A DNA stretch of 64,000 nt, taken from assembly GCA_017302015.1 (NCBI GenBank), contig JAFLEE010000019.1, positions 1 to 64,000 on the forward strand, written 5' to 3'. This DNA is from Spirochaetota bacterium (GTDB taxonomy: Bacteria; Spirochaetota; UBA12135; COTS27; JAFLEE01). The translations under genes were made by a program, and so were the position numbers. The notes under the pieces were generated by a model. That model saw only the letters and a list, made by a program, of their open reading frames with translations. It had not been told where the DNA came from and made no database searches. This document shows positions 47,537 through 55,476 of the stretch, piece after piece. Numbering within the stretch: the stretch's first letter is position 1; each line of letters starts with the position of its first letter.

Positions 47537-48550
47537 TCACGCGATCGCGTCGCACTGGATGAGAGTCTTCATCCCGGTGCCGGCGCTTTCGAAGCCACTT
47601 TGAATAGAAGAAAGCGGCAGCCGGGCGCTGATCATCTTTTCGAGGGGCAGGCTTCCCTCCGCGGCGAGCGTGATGGCTTCGTCGAAATCGGCGGCCTCGT
47701 AGACCCGGGCCCCCAGGATTTCGACCTCCCGCCAGAAGAGTTGCTTGAGGTCGACGGGGGCGGGCTGGGAATAGATGCCCACCACCACGACCCGACCGCG
47801 CACCCGGGGCAGGCGGGCCATGAGGAGCGCGCAGGCGGGGGCCGCGGTGCATTCGAAGACGGCATCGGCGCCGATGCCACCGGTCCACGCGTCCACGTCG
47901 GCGGGAACGCCGTCGCCCGAGGCCAGGACCCTGAACCCGAGGGAGGCCGCGAACGCGCGCCGCTTTTCATCCAATTCCACGACGACGACTTCGGCCCCGC
48001 GGGCTCGGGCCACCAGGGCCACGAACAGGCCGATGGGCCCGGCCCCCAGCACCACGGCCTTCTCCCCCGCGGCGAGCCGGGCGCGGCGAACATCGTGGCA
48101 GGCGACGGCGATGGGCTCGATGAGGGCGCCGTGGTCGAGGGCCAGGCCGGGCGGCAGGCGGTGGAGGAGACGGGCGGGCACGTTCCAGGCTTGCTGGAAG
48201 GCGCCGGGCGAGTCGATGCCGAGGAAATTGAGGTTCATGCACACGTGGCCGAAGCCCGCGCGGCAGGCGGCGCAGCTGCCGCAAGAAAGGAGCGGCCGCA
48301 CCGTCACGCGCTCGCCCGGCTTCCAGCCCGCCACGCCTTCGCCCAACGCTTCGATGACCCCGCTCATCTCGTGCCCCACCGTCTGGGGGGGCTTCACCCG
48401 GGCGTCCATTTTCCCGTGGAAGATGTGCATGTCGGTGCCGCAAATGCCGCAGAAGGCGACGCGCAGGCGGACTTCGCCGGGTTTCGGGTCGGCGGCGGCG
48501 GCTTGCTCGACGGTGAAGGAATGATTCCCGGCATAGATCGATTTGTTCAT
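47537..48550 (-). CDS. Zinc-dependent MDR dehydrogenase, 337 aa
   Basis: Medium-chain dehydrogenase: C-G-I-C-G-T-D-M-H and G-H-E bind the catalytic zinc, C-G-S-C-A-A-C-R-A-G-F-G-H-V-C the structural zinc, and V-L-G-A-G-P-I-G-L-F is the Rossmann motif. GGGAGGA precedes the ATG, which overlaps the stop of the heparinase-like gene (ATGA). This group oxidises sugar alcohols or sugar acids (sorbitol, idonate and galactonate dehydrogenase types). In this operon it probably handles a uronate-derived acid; substrate not readable. Confidence 0.9.
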   Translation of the reverse strand: MNKSIYAGNHSFTVEQAAAADPKPGEVRLRVAFCGICGTDMHIFHGKMDARVKPPQTVGHEMSGVIEALGEGVAGWKPGERVTVRPLLSCGSCAACRAGFGHVCMNLNFLGIDSPGAFQQAWNVPARLLHRLPPGLALDHGALIEPIAVACHDVRRARLAAGEKAVVLGAGPIGLFVALVARARGAEVVVVELDEKRRAFAASLGFRVLASGDGVPADVDAWTGGIGADAVFECTAAPACALLMARLPRVRGRVVVVGIYSQPAPVDLKQLFWREVEILGARVYEAADFDEAITLAAEGSLPLEKMISARLPLSSIQSGFESAGTGMKTLIQCDAIA

Positions 48551-50616
48551 TCGGTCCTCCCATTGGGGGTTTCGTTCAAAGTCCATTTTTCATCCTCAGT
48601 CTTCTCGACGCGCCAATGCCGACTCGAGCACTCTTCCTGGAGCACGATGGCATCGCCCGCGGGATCGATGCGAAGCGCCCACCGCTCCCTGGCGTACGGG
48701 GCCTCCAAGACCGTGGGCAGGGCGGCGTTCTTGAGGTGCCAATACGCCACGGGGCCGTAGCCATCCACCGCGATGGCGTGCACCGCCCAGCGCTCCAATG
48801 CCGGCTCGTTCTCGATGAAGCGGGCGATGGCCGCGCTCCCGGCGGCGCCCTCGCCCCTCTGGCCGGGCATGGGGTGGTAGGCCAAATGCATCCAGCCGCT
48901 TGCGAGTTCGGCGAAACGGCCCCCGCCGCAATGGAAGAGTTTCATGCCGCTGGCCCCGCGGCGGCAGATGAGGCGGTCTTCCCCGGGATCCTTGAGTTCT
49001 AGGGCGCGGTCGTGGTTGTCGAGCACCCAATTCCACACGGTTCGCACCGGGGTGGTGGCGACGACATGGTCGACGATGAAAAGCGCGTGGGAACCGCAGA
49101 GGATCCAAAAACGCTCGCACGTTCGGATCGGATCGCCATAGGAGCGGCCGAACTCGCTGGCGGTCACCCGTAATTGGCCCAGACTCGCCGAAAGCAGTCG
49201 ACGGGCCCCCCGGTCGATGGCGGGGCCGGGGACGCCGTCTTGGAGTTTTCGCACCGGGGTTCCGCCCTGCTGCAGGACGAGTTCGCCGTGCGGCCCGGGG
49301 ACGCGGAAGGTGAGGGTATTGTGGGTCTGGGACTGGACCTCGGTGGCGTGCACCAGGCCCCGGTAGCAGGAATGCCCCGGATCCGCCAGCAGGCGCTCCT
49401 CCCGGTGGGTCAGGATGAAACTGCCCAGGTCGCCATGGAGGTGGCCCAGGCCGTTTAGGGCCGGGCCGCCGCCGCGGACCGCGAGGACGGTCTCCCCGCC
49501 CCAATGGTCCCGGGCGATGGTATCGCCGTTGTCGAAGGACTGCATCGCCCCAAGACCGATTTGCTCCGGGGTTCGGGCCTGGGCCGCTCCCGCCAGGTGC
49601 ACCAGGGCCAGAAACCCGAAACGGGGAAGGAAACCGAATGAGGACTGGTCGTGGGGTTCGGGGTCGGGAACGGGCGGGGTGAACGTGTCGTGGATCCAGC
49701 GCGCCAGGCCCGAGAGGTCCGCATTTTTCCCCTTCAACCTCGAAGAAATCTGGAGAAGGACATCGGCGGAAGGCGAATAGATCGCGCCGGAATCGTTGAA
49801 GTTCGCCGACCAGGCGCGGGGCGCGGGGCCGAAGCCCTCGGCGGGCTTCCGATGGAGGAGGCTCGCGGCCTGCCAAATCAGGCCGCGGGCGTAGCGCTCG
49901 ATGGGGAGCGAAGCGAGAAGCGCGGGGCGCGCGCGCACCAGGGCTTCGTAGTGGAGGGTGAGGGCGTACATGGCGTAATGGCCGTATTGCAGCGATTCCC
50001 CGTAGGACCCGTCCTCCTGGAAACATTCCACATGGATCTTGAAGAGCCGTTCGGCTTCATCCAGCGCCGCCTCATCCTTGAGGATCGCCGCGGGCACGGC
50101 GAGGCCCGCGCCAAGGACGCAGCGCCAATTGGCCAGGGTCGTTCCGGCGGGCCCCTCGAGGAAGCGTCGGCACATGGGGATCGCCCGGTCGCGCAGCACC
50201 GCGATCAGTTCATCCCGTTCGCTTTCGCGGAAGACCCCGGGGGCGAGATCGAGGGCGAGGGAGATCGCCCAGGAGAGGTGGGCGGTCTCGAGGTGGCCGA
50301 CCGGGGGTTTCGCGGTATGGTTGCGGAATCCCGGGCCGACCCAATCGTCTTCGCTGCGCCGTGACAGATCGAGGGCCACGCTTCGGAGCCACGCCCCCAC
50401 GTTCGCGTCGCCCGTGAGGGCGACGTGCATGGCGGCGTCGGAGACGTACTCATGGGCGGCGTGCCACCAGGCCATGGTGGCGCCGGGACCGAGGAGCCCG
50501 GGTTGGGCCGAGCGCCGCAGGCAGCGCATGGCGAGGGCCCATTTATAGTCGGCATGCACCGGCTCGCGGGAACCGAGAAAGGCGGCTTTTTGGGGATCGC
50601 TCAGGAAGTGGGGCAT
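48547..50616 (-). CDS. Heparinase II/III-family lyase without signal peptide, 689 aa
   Basis: GGAGA precedes the ATG. An alpha-helical toroid (about 1-340) is followed by a beta-sandwich. The diagnostic block L-H-G-D-L-G-S-F-I-L...L-L-A-D-P-G-H-S-C-Y-R-G...Q-T-H-N-T-L is that of heparinase II/III-type lyases (PL12, 15, 17, 21). These cut uronic-acid polysaccharides by beta-elimination. No signal peptide is seen, so it may act in the cytoplasm as an oligosaccharide lyase together with the also non-secreted GH105. The stop overlaps the MDR start. Confidence 0.85.
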   Translation of the reverse strand: MPHFLSDPQKAAFLGSREPVHADYKWALAMRCLRRSAQPGLLGPGATMAWWHAAHEYVSDAAMHVALTGDANVGAWLRSVALDLSRRSEDDWVGPGFRNHTAKPPVGHLETAHLSWAISLALDLAPGVFRESERDELIAVLRDRAIPMCRRFLEGPAGTTLANWRCVLGAGLAVPAAILKDEAALDEAERLFKIHVECFQEDGSYGESLQYGHYAMYALTLHYEALVRARPALLASLPIERYARGLIWQAASLLHRKPAEGFGPAPRAWSANFNDSGAIYSPSADVLLQISSRLKGKNADLSGLARWIHDTFTPPVPDPEPHDQSSFGFLPRFGFLALVHLAGAAQARTPEQIGLGAMQSFDNGDTIARDHWGGETVLAVRGGGPALNGLGHLHGDLGSFILTHREERLLADPGHSCYRGLVHATEVQSQTHNTLTFRVPGPHGELVLQQGGTPVRKLQDGVPGPAIDRGARRLLSASLGQLRVTASEFGRSYGDPIRTCERFWILCGSHALFIVDHVVATTPVRTVWNWVLDNHDRALELKDPGEDRLICRRGASGMKLFHCGGGRFAELASGWMHLAYHPMPGQRGEGAAGSAAIARFIENEPALERWAVHAIAVDGYGPVAYWHLKNAALPTVLEAPYARERWALRIDPAGDAIVLQEECSSRHWRVEKTEDEKWTLNETPNGRTE

Positions 50617-50689
50617 GGGTCTTCTCCGCGGCGTTTAGCGAGGATGGCGATTTCGAGCGGGCATGGGGTTCTTCCCGGAGCGCCCGCCG

Positions 50690-51349
50690 TCAGAAATACC
50701 CGCCCTTCGCCACGACCTCCGTCGGCTTCAGGCCGCTTTCCACCATCTCGCGGATCCCCACCTCGCGGATGAGGATTCCCTCGGCTTTCAGGAGCACGTC
50801 GACGATGAGGTCCTTGGGCACGCAGATCACTCCGTCGATGTCGCCGAAGAGGAAATCGCCGGGATGTACGGTGATCTCGCCGATGCGCACCGGTTTCTGC
50901 CAATAGTACATGCGGAAGCGGCCCAGCATGCCCACATTGGTGCGGTATTGGTGGAAGACGGGGAATTTCTGCTCGAGGATGGCGTCGGTATCGCGGATGC
51001 CGTTGACGATCGCCCCCCGGCACCCCGCGCGCATGGCGGCCATGGTCATCACCTCGCCCCAGTGCGCAGTCACGGTGTCGCCGGTGCAATCCCAGGCGAT
51101 CACCGAATCCGTCGGGAGTTCTTCGAGCATGCGGGCCCGGGCTTCCATCTCGCCGTCGGTGGTGATGTCGGGGGCGCCCTTGATGGTGAAGGCGACCCCG
51201 GCGATCTTCATGCCGCGCTCCAGCGGGGCATAGCAGGCGGGAAGCGCGCAGTGCCTCTTATAATCGAACCGCAGCACGTCGTTGACGGCGCCCGAATAGA
51301 GTTTCAGGTAGCGCGCGCGGATCTCGGGGAGGGGGAGGTTGTGGTTCAT
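50690..51349 (-). CDS. RraA-like / oxo-acid aldolase-family protein, 219 aa
   Basis: SD AAGGAAA. The family fold shows A-I-V-N-G-I-R-D-T-D (metal/oxo-acid site Arg and Asp) and D-G-V-I-C-V-P. Members include the RNase E inhibitor RraA and class II aldolases such as 4-hydroxy-4-methyl-2-oxoglutarate aldolase. In a uronate operon with kduD and no visible 2-keto-3-deoxygluconate kinase or aldolase, cleavage of a 2-oxo acid intermediate is plausible but inferred. It is placed between GH105 (23 nt) and the heparinase-like gene (73 nt). Confidence 0.82.
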   Translation of the reverse strand: MNHNLPLPEIRARYLKLYSGAVNDVLRFDYKRHCALPACYAPLERGMKIAGVAFTIKGAPDITTDGEMEARARMLEELPTDSVIAWDCTGDTVTAHWGEVMTMAAMRAGCRGAIVNGIRDTDAILEQKFPVFHQYRTNVGMLGRFRMYYWQKPVRIGEITVHPGDFLFGDIDGVICVPKDLIVDVLLKAEGILIREVGIREMVESGLKPTEVVAKGGYF

Positions 51350-51372
51350 TGGATTTCCTTTTTCGATGTGGA

Positions 51373-52434
51373 TTACGAAGCGCTGTCTCGCCCCGTGGGC
51401 GCCCCCGGGACCGCTTTGATCCCGAGAAGGTGCGCTTGGGAGAAGGCGAGCATGGCGGGGCCGAAGGCGTGTTCGTCGTTGAGGCGCCAGGCATTATCTT
51501 TGTAGGCCTCCACCGACCCGTCTTTTGGGCTGAGGCACCCCGTGCAGGTCTGGTCCACGGCGCCCTCGGGGGAGAGGTACTTGAGGTAGCCGCCGAGGCC
51601 CTTCTCGAAGGCCGCGCGGGTTTCCGCGCCGAGGAGCTTCGTTTCGAGGCCCCGACCCATGGCGTAGAGGATGAGCCCGCTGCCGGAGGTTTCGACGTAG
51701 GAGGCGCGGTCGTCCATCTGTTGGTGCCAGAGCCCGTCGCCGTCTTGGGTGCGCCGGCAAGCTTCGACATGGTCGATGAATAGGGCGCGTAGGGTGGGCC
51801 CCATCGGGTGGGTCGTGGGAACCACGCAAGCGAGTTCGCACAAGGCGATGGCGGCCCACCCGTTGCCACGGCTCCACAAGTCATGGGAACGCACGCCGGG
51901 GCCCGAGAAACCCACCGCCTGACGGAAGAGCCCGGTGTTCCCGTCGAGGAGGATGCCCCGCAGGAGGAGGATCTGGCGGATGGCCTCGTCGACCCACGCG
52001 TCGTTCTTGAGGGCGACCCCGACCATGGCGAGGAAGGGGCACACGGCGAAGGCCGCATCGATCCAGAGCGTCTCGGGCCGATTGGGGAAAGTGAAGAGGC
52101 CGAGGCGGGTTCGGGGATGCTCCGCCACCAGGTCGCGGCATGCCTGGGCAAGGACCCCGTCTCGGCCCTCGAGTTTCCCGTTCAAGAGCAGCCAGGCGCT
52201 CGCGTTACCGCCCACGCGGTAGAGGCGGAAGGCCCCGTGGACCTGGGGCACCCGACCGTCGAGGAACGCGGCGAGTTCGGTGCGGGCCGGTTCGAGGAAG
52301 CGGGGATCGCCGTGGGTGCCCATGCGCGCGAGGGCGTGGAGGGCGAGGATCTCGCTGTAATTGTGGATGGCGACTTCTTTTCGGAAGCGCTTCCAGATGG
52401 TTTCAGCGAGGGGAAGGGTGGGGGTCGAATTCAT
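51373..52434 (-). CDS. Unsaturated glycuronyl hydrolase, GH105/GH88-like, 353 aa
   Basis: Hydrolyses the unsaturated uronic acid left at the non-reducing end by lyases, giving 5-keto-4-deoxyuronate. An (alpha/alpha)6 barrel is suggested by repeated helical segments. L-W-I-D-A-A-F-A with D126 is the hydration Asp motif of YteR-type enzymes, and L-W-S-R-G-N-G-W-A and S-Y-V-E-T-S-G-S-G-L-I are also family-typical. There is no signal peptide, so it works in the cytoplasm. First gene of the leftward operon, with GAGG before the ATG and a full sigma70 promoter at 52483-52511. Confidence 0.9.
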   Translation of the reverse strand: MNSTPTLPLAETIWKRFRKEVAIHNYSEILALHALARMGTHGDPRFLEPARTELAAFLDGRVPQVHGAFRLYRVGGNASAWLLLNGKLEGRDGVLAQACRDLVAEHPRTRLGLFTFPNRPETLWIDAAFAVCPFLAMVGVALKNDAWVDEAIRQILLLRGILLDGNTGLFRQAVGFSGPGVRSHDLWSRGNGWAAIALCELACVVPTTHPMGPTLRALFIDHVEACRRTQDGDGLWHQQMDDRASYVETSGSGLILYAMGRGLETKLLGAETRAAFEKGLGGYLKYLSPEGAVDQTCTGCLSPKDGSVEAYKDNAWRLNDEHAFGPAMLAFSQAHLLGIKAVPGAPTGRDSAS

Positions 52435-52443
52435 GGGTGCCTC

Positions 52444-52480
52444 TAATGTATCAATGATGAATTAAAATACAATCATAGAT
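52444..52480 (-). promoter_or_regulatory. AT-rich leader/operator of the GH105 operon
   Basis: Between -10 and SD lies an AT-rich block with TGTAT...ATACA dyad ends and TATCAATGATGAAT. It aligns with the leader of the SDR gene at 55271-55310 (TATCAAGGATAAAT...), and both run into the identical AGAGGCACCCATG start. This is the expected position of an operator for a shared repressor. Confidence 0.5.
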
Positions 52481-52482
52481 AA

Positions 52483-52511
52483 AGTATAGATCCGTACACC
52501 TTGATTGTCAA
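52483..52511 (-). promoter_or_regulatory. Sigma70 promoter of the GH105 operon
   Basis: On the minus strand TTGACA (52506-52511), 17-nt spacer, TATACT (52483-52488), 49 nt before the ATG. It is nearly the same in spacing and flanks as the promoter at 55311-55339. Confidence 0.75.
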
Positions 52512-52539
52512 ACAAATCCGTTCTCTTTTTTTGCACATG

Positions 52540-52790
52540 ATGTCCGGATGACATTAAATCGGACGGCGCCCCAGGAGGCGGCTAAAAGCCGTCCGACACG
52601 ATGAAAGGAGGTCATTAATCGGTCGCCGCGCCAGGAAGGCGCACTCAGGCGACCGACACGATGTCCGGAGGACATAAAACCCGATGGCGCCGCAAGGGCC
52701 GGTGGTTCGCCGCCCGGCAGGATGCTCCGCCGTGGACCCTTCGCGCTCCGGTGTATAGCCGTGGAGGTCCGCACATCTCTCCGTCTGCCG
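52540..52790. repeat. Tandem ~60-bp hairpin repeats
   Basis: Units begin at 52540, 52601 and 52661. Each has a small hairpin ATGTC...GACAT (or ATGA...TCAT) with GGA in the loop, then TTAAATCGG and a larger hairpin. The large stems are CGGACGGC/GCCGTCCG in unit 1 and CGGTCGCC/GGCGACCG in unit 2, differing by two compensatory pairs. An inner hairpin carries an AGGA loop. Unit 3 is degenerate after 52690. The array lies upstream of the GH105 promoter and downstream of the beta-helix gene stop. Confidence 0.75.
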
Positions 52791-52943
52791 GCATGGGGTC
52801 GTGACTTCAACATTTCGATTGGGGAATCCAAAGGCTCTTGGGCTACGGATCACCGCCACCCACGCAACGTGTTTCATGGGATGGAGATTGTCGCGCAGCA
52901 GGGAGGTGCTTCCTTAGAGGGTTCTTGGAAAAATGAACGGCAT
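52791..52943. other. Intergenic, no gene recognised
   Basis: This is the remaining 150 nt between the tandem repeats and the stop of the beta-helix gene. It has no ORF with a credible start and no terminator-like hairpin with a T-run; it may contain remnants of the repeats. Confidence 0.5.
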
Positions 52944-54557
52944 TTACGGCCTCGCACCCGCGCTGGGTGCGGCGCCTGTAAAGGTCCCCATCTCGCAGCC
53001 TGGCAGCGGCTTGCCATCGAGGTAGCGGCTGAGCACGAGCCCCGCCCCAATGGCCGCGGAGGCCGGATCCGGGGCGAAGTACGGGCCCAATTTGACCCCG
53101 TCTACGTACCGGCAATCGCGCTCATTTCCCTCGCCCTCTTTCCAGGGCGGCCGTCCCCCGACGACGACATTGTTCCGAGAGGTGAAATTGACCGGTATCG
53201 CCCCCTTGGATTGGTCCGTGAAATAGCCCCGGTCGGTGACGATCAGGTTGTTCAGGAAGTGCCAGCGCGGGATGCCGATGCCGGGGCTCCCGCCCGGGGC
53301 GAGCGTATGGAGGACTAGGGCCTCGCGGTGGCCGACGATGGTGTTCTGGTAAATGTAACCGGAGGCGGTTGAGGCATCCATGCTGAACCAGAAATTGAAG
53401 CCGCGGTCGTCTTCCAAGAGGTTGTGGTGGATGTACACGGGGCCGATCCTGGGCAGTTTGAAGCGGAAACCGCCATGGGTGCGGCGAAACACGTTGTCGT
53501 GCACGTGCAGGTTGATCGCTCCGCCGCCGATCTCGATGCCCGAATCGCGCACGTCTTCGACGGTGTTCCATGCGATTTCCGTGTCTCGCCCCTCCCCATC
53601 GCCGATGAGCGGCTTGGCCAGCGTTTCCACCACATGGACGGTGACGTTGATCCCGTCGAAGGTCTCGCGGATGAAATTGGAGAGGATGCGGTTGCCGGCG
53701 CCGGCGGCCTGGAGGGTGATCCCCATCCGGTCGAAATAGCCGCAGAGTTTGTGGATCTGCCAGACCTCATACTCCCGTTTGATCTCCTCCTTGTTCGTGG
53801 CCGCCGGAACCCAGGATTCATAGGAACCCCTCTGGATGGCGTTGGAGACGATGAGGTTGCTGTGGGCACCCCCGTCGAGGATGATGCCGTGGTGGGAAAA
53901 GGAGGCGAGGGTGCAATCGCGCAGCACGCATCCCCGGGCCCCCGAATCGAACCGCACGGCCTCGAAGGCTCCGGCGAAGGCCAATCCCCGAACGGTCGCC
54001 CCGCGCGCCCCCTTGAAATGGAGGGCCGGGGCCCCCGTGGGCATCCAAGACCAAGTTCGACCGCTTGGATCGGCGCCCCCCAAAGTGACATAGGCGGTTT
54101 TCTCCGCCTCGCGCCAGAGCCAGAGCGCCCGGATTTGGGTGAAGCCCGAACGGGGCGGGCCCTTGGCCAGGAGGGTCTTCCAATGCCAATCCCCCTCGGT
54201 TTGCACCCGATCTTCACGCAGGGCCGCGACGATTTTGCCGTCCACCATCAATTCGTAGGGCTTTTGCTCCAGGGAAGACTTCCATACCCCGGCGCCGATT
54301 TCGGGGGCGGGCCCCCATTTGGCCGGGAGTGGCTCGCTCGGGTCGATCCTGACCTCCCCGTCCCCCACCAGGTGGATCTCTTTTTCCAGTACGATCGGTG
54401 CCCGGTATCGCCCCGCGCGCAGGTGGATCACCGCGCCGTCGACGGCCCCGGTGATCGCCGAGGAGAGCGATGCATCGGAGTCGACTAGGGCTTCTGCGCT
54501 GCCCCAAAGCGCGACGACGACGCAGAAGATGAGGCATCGCCCCATCGGGACTTTCAC
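52944..54557 (-). CDS. Exported right-handed beta-helix protein (lyase-like), 537 aa
   Basis: A GTG at 54557 overlaps the stop of the SDR gene (GTGA) and gives a signal peptide ending near S-A-E-A; ATG 54545 is an alternative. Repeated short turns (V-R-G-L-A-F-A-G, N-R-I-L-S-N-F-I-R-E, T-E-I-A-W-N-T-V-E-D, L-H-V-H-D-N-V-F-R) indicate a parallel beta-helix like that of pectate or alginate lyases. No catalytic residues can be assigned safely. It is probably exported and attacks the uronic-acid polymer whose fragments are used by the following operon. Confidence 0.8.
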   Translation of the reverse strand: MKVPMGRCLIFCVVVALWGSAEALVDSDASLSSAITGAVDGAVIHLRAGRYRAPIVLEKEIHLVGDGEVRIDPSEPLPAKWGPAPEIGAGVWKSSLEQKPYELMVDGKIVAALREDRVQTEGDWHWKTLLAKGPPRSGFTQIRALWLWREAEKTAYVTLGGADPSGRTWSWMPTGAPALHFKGARGATVRGLAFAGAFEAVRFDSGARGCVLRDCTLASFSHHGIILDGGAHSNLIVSNAIQRGSYESWVPAATNKEEIKREYEVWQIHKLCGYFDRMGITLQAAGAGNRILSNFIRETFDGINVTVHVVETLAKPLIGDGEGRDTEIAWNTVEDVRDSGIEIGGGAINLHVHDNVFRRTHGGFRFKLPRIGPVYIHHNLLEDDRGFNFWFSMDASTASGYIYQNTIVGHREALVLHTLAPGGSPGIGIPRWHFLNNLIVTDRGYFTDQSKGAIPVNFTSRNNVVVGGRPPWKEGEGNERDCRYVDGVKLGPYFAPDPASAAIGAGLVLSRYLDGKPLPGCEMGTFTGAAPSAGARP

Positions 54558-55261
54558 TGCGTAAGCCACGCCATGCTGTCCACATCCACCTGCCGGATGA
54601 GCATATGTTCGGGCGCCGAAAAGACCCAGAGGATGACCGAGGCGACATCCTCCACTTTGAGCATCTTCTCCCGGGCGACCTTGCGGTCTCCCCAATAGGC
54701 GCTATCGGTGGCGGAGGGGTTCACCTCGCTCACGCGGATGCCGAGTTTGAGGGCCTGGTCGGCGAGGCCCAAGCCGACCCCGCGCTGGCCGAATTTGCTG
54801 GCGCAATAGAGGGGCGCCGTGGGGTTGGTCTTCTGCCCGGCGACGGAGACGATATTGACGATATGCCCCGCCTTGGCGGGCTTCATGAGCCGAAGGGCTT
54901 CGCGGGTGCAGAGGAAGGTGCCGCGCACGTTGGTATTGAACATCGCCTCGAAGTCGGCGAGTTTGGCTTCGCTCAGGTCGGGCGTGGGGATGCCCAAGCC
55001 GGCGTTATTGAGGAGCCCGTCGAGGCGGCCGAATCGCGCGGCGCAATCGGCGAAGGCCTCGGCGACGGAAGCTTCATCGGAAACGTCGCAGACGCGGGTG
55101 GCGAGGTTCGGGGTGGGGCGCTCCCGCTTGAGGGCCTCCAATTTGGAGGGGTCGCGCCCGATGCCGAAGACTTTCGCCCCCGCCGCAAGGAGCGAAAGGG
55201 TCGTGGCTTTCCCGATGCCGCTTCCGGCTCCGGTGATGAAAAAAACTTTTTGATCGATCAT
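54554..55261 (-). CDS. Short-chain dehydrogenase/reductase, 235 aa
   Basis: Classical SDR: T-G-A-G-S-G-I-G-K-A-T at the N-terminus, N-N-A-G-L-G, V-S-V-A-G (catalytic Ser) and Y-C-A-S-K (Tyr/Lys). SD GAGG before the ATG at 55261. First gene of the leftward unit with the beta-helix protein (4-nt overlap) under a sigma70 promoter that mirrors that of the GH105 operon, so a role in the same sugar-acid pathway, such as reduction of a keto-uronate, is likely but unproven. Confidence 0.88.
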   Translation of the reverse strand: MIDQKVFFITGAGSGIGKATTLSLLAAGAKVFGIGRDPSKLEALKRERPTPNLATRVCDVSDEASVAEAFADCAARFGRLDGLLNNAGLGIPTPDLSEAKLADFEAMFNTNVRGTFLCTREALRLMKPAKAGHIVNIVSVAGQKTNPTAPLYCASKFGQRGVGLGLADQALKLGIRVSEVNPSATDSAYWGDRKVAREKMLKVEDVASVILWVFSAPEHMLIRQVDVDSMAWLTQ

Positions 55262-55270
55262 GGGTGCCTC

Positions 55271-55310
55271 TTTGTTTATCAAGGATAAATAATAAATATC
55301 ACTATGATAC
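55271..55310 (-). promoter_or_regulatory. AT-rich leader/operator of the SDR gene
   Basis: The leader contains TATCAAGGATAAAT and an AT-rich core and matches the 52444-52480 leader over most positions, including AGAGGCACCCATG. A probable shared operator between -10 and start. Confidence 0.5.
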
Positions 55311-55339
55311 ATTATAGGTCGTAGATTTGGAGAAGTCAA
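55311..55339 (-). promoter_or_regulatory. Sigma70 promoter of the SDR / beta-helix unit
   Basis: On the minus strand TTGACT (55334-55339), 17-nt spacer and a perfect TATAAT (55311-55316), 50 nt before the ATG. Confidence 0.75.
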
Positions 55340-55476
55340 TGTGCGTCAAAATCCAGACGGCGGACCCTACCGCATACGAGGATTGGGTCGTAAGATTCCA
55401 TCCTAAACAATGAGAGCGGATTTTGCCAATCCAGCGTCGCGCGGGCCCTACGGACCCCCGGAGAAACGGTGAACCC

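Noticed and set aside
52540-52680. CRISPR array
   Set aside because: Units repeat every 60 bp, but there are no constant direct repeats separating unique spacers; the variable parts are paired stems, and no cas genes are present.
52508-52831. Minus-strand ORF through the tandem hairpin repeats giving repeated H-R-V-G-R-L peptides
   Set aside because: The periodic peptide simply mirrors the 60-bp DNA repeat; stem-compensating changes argue for a structural, not coding, role.
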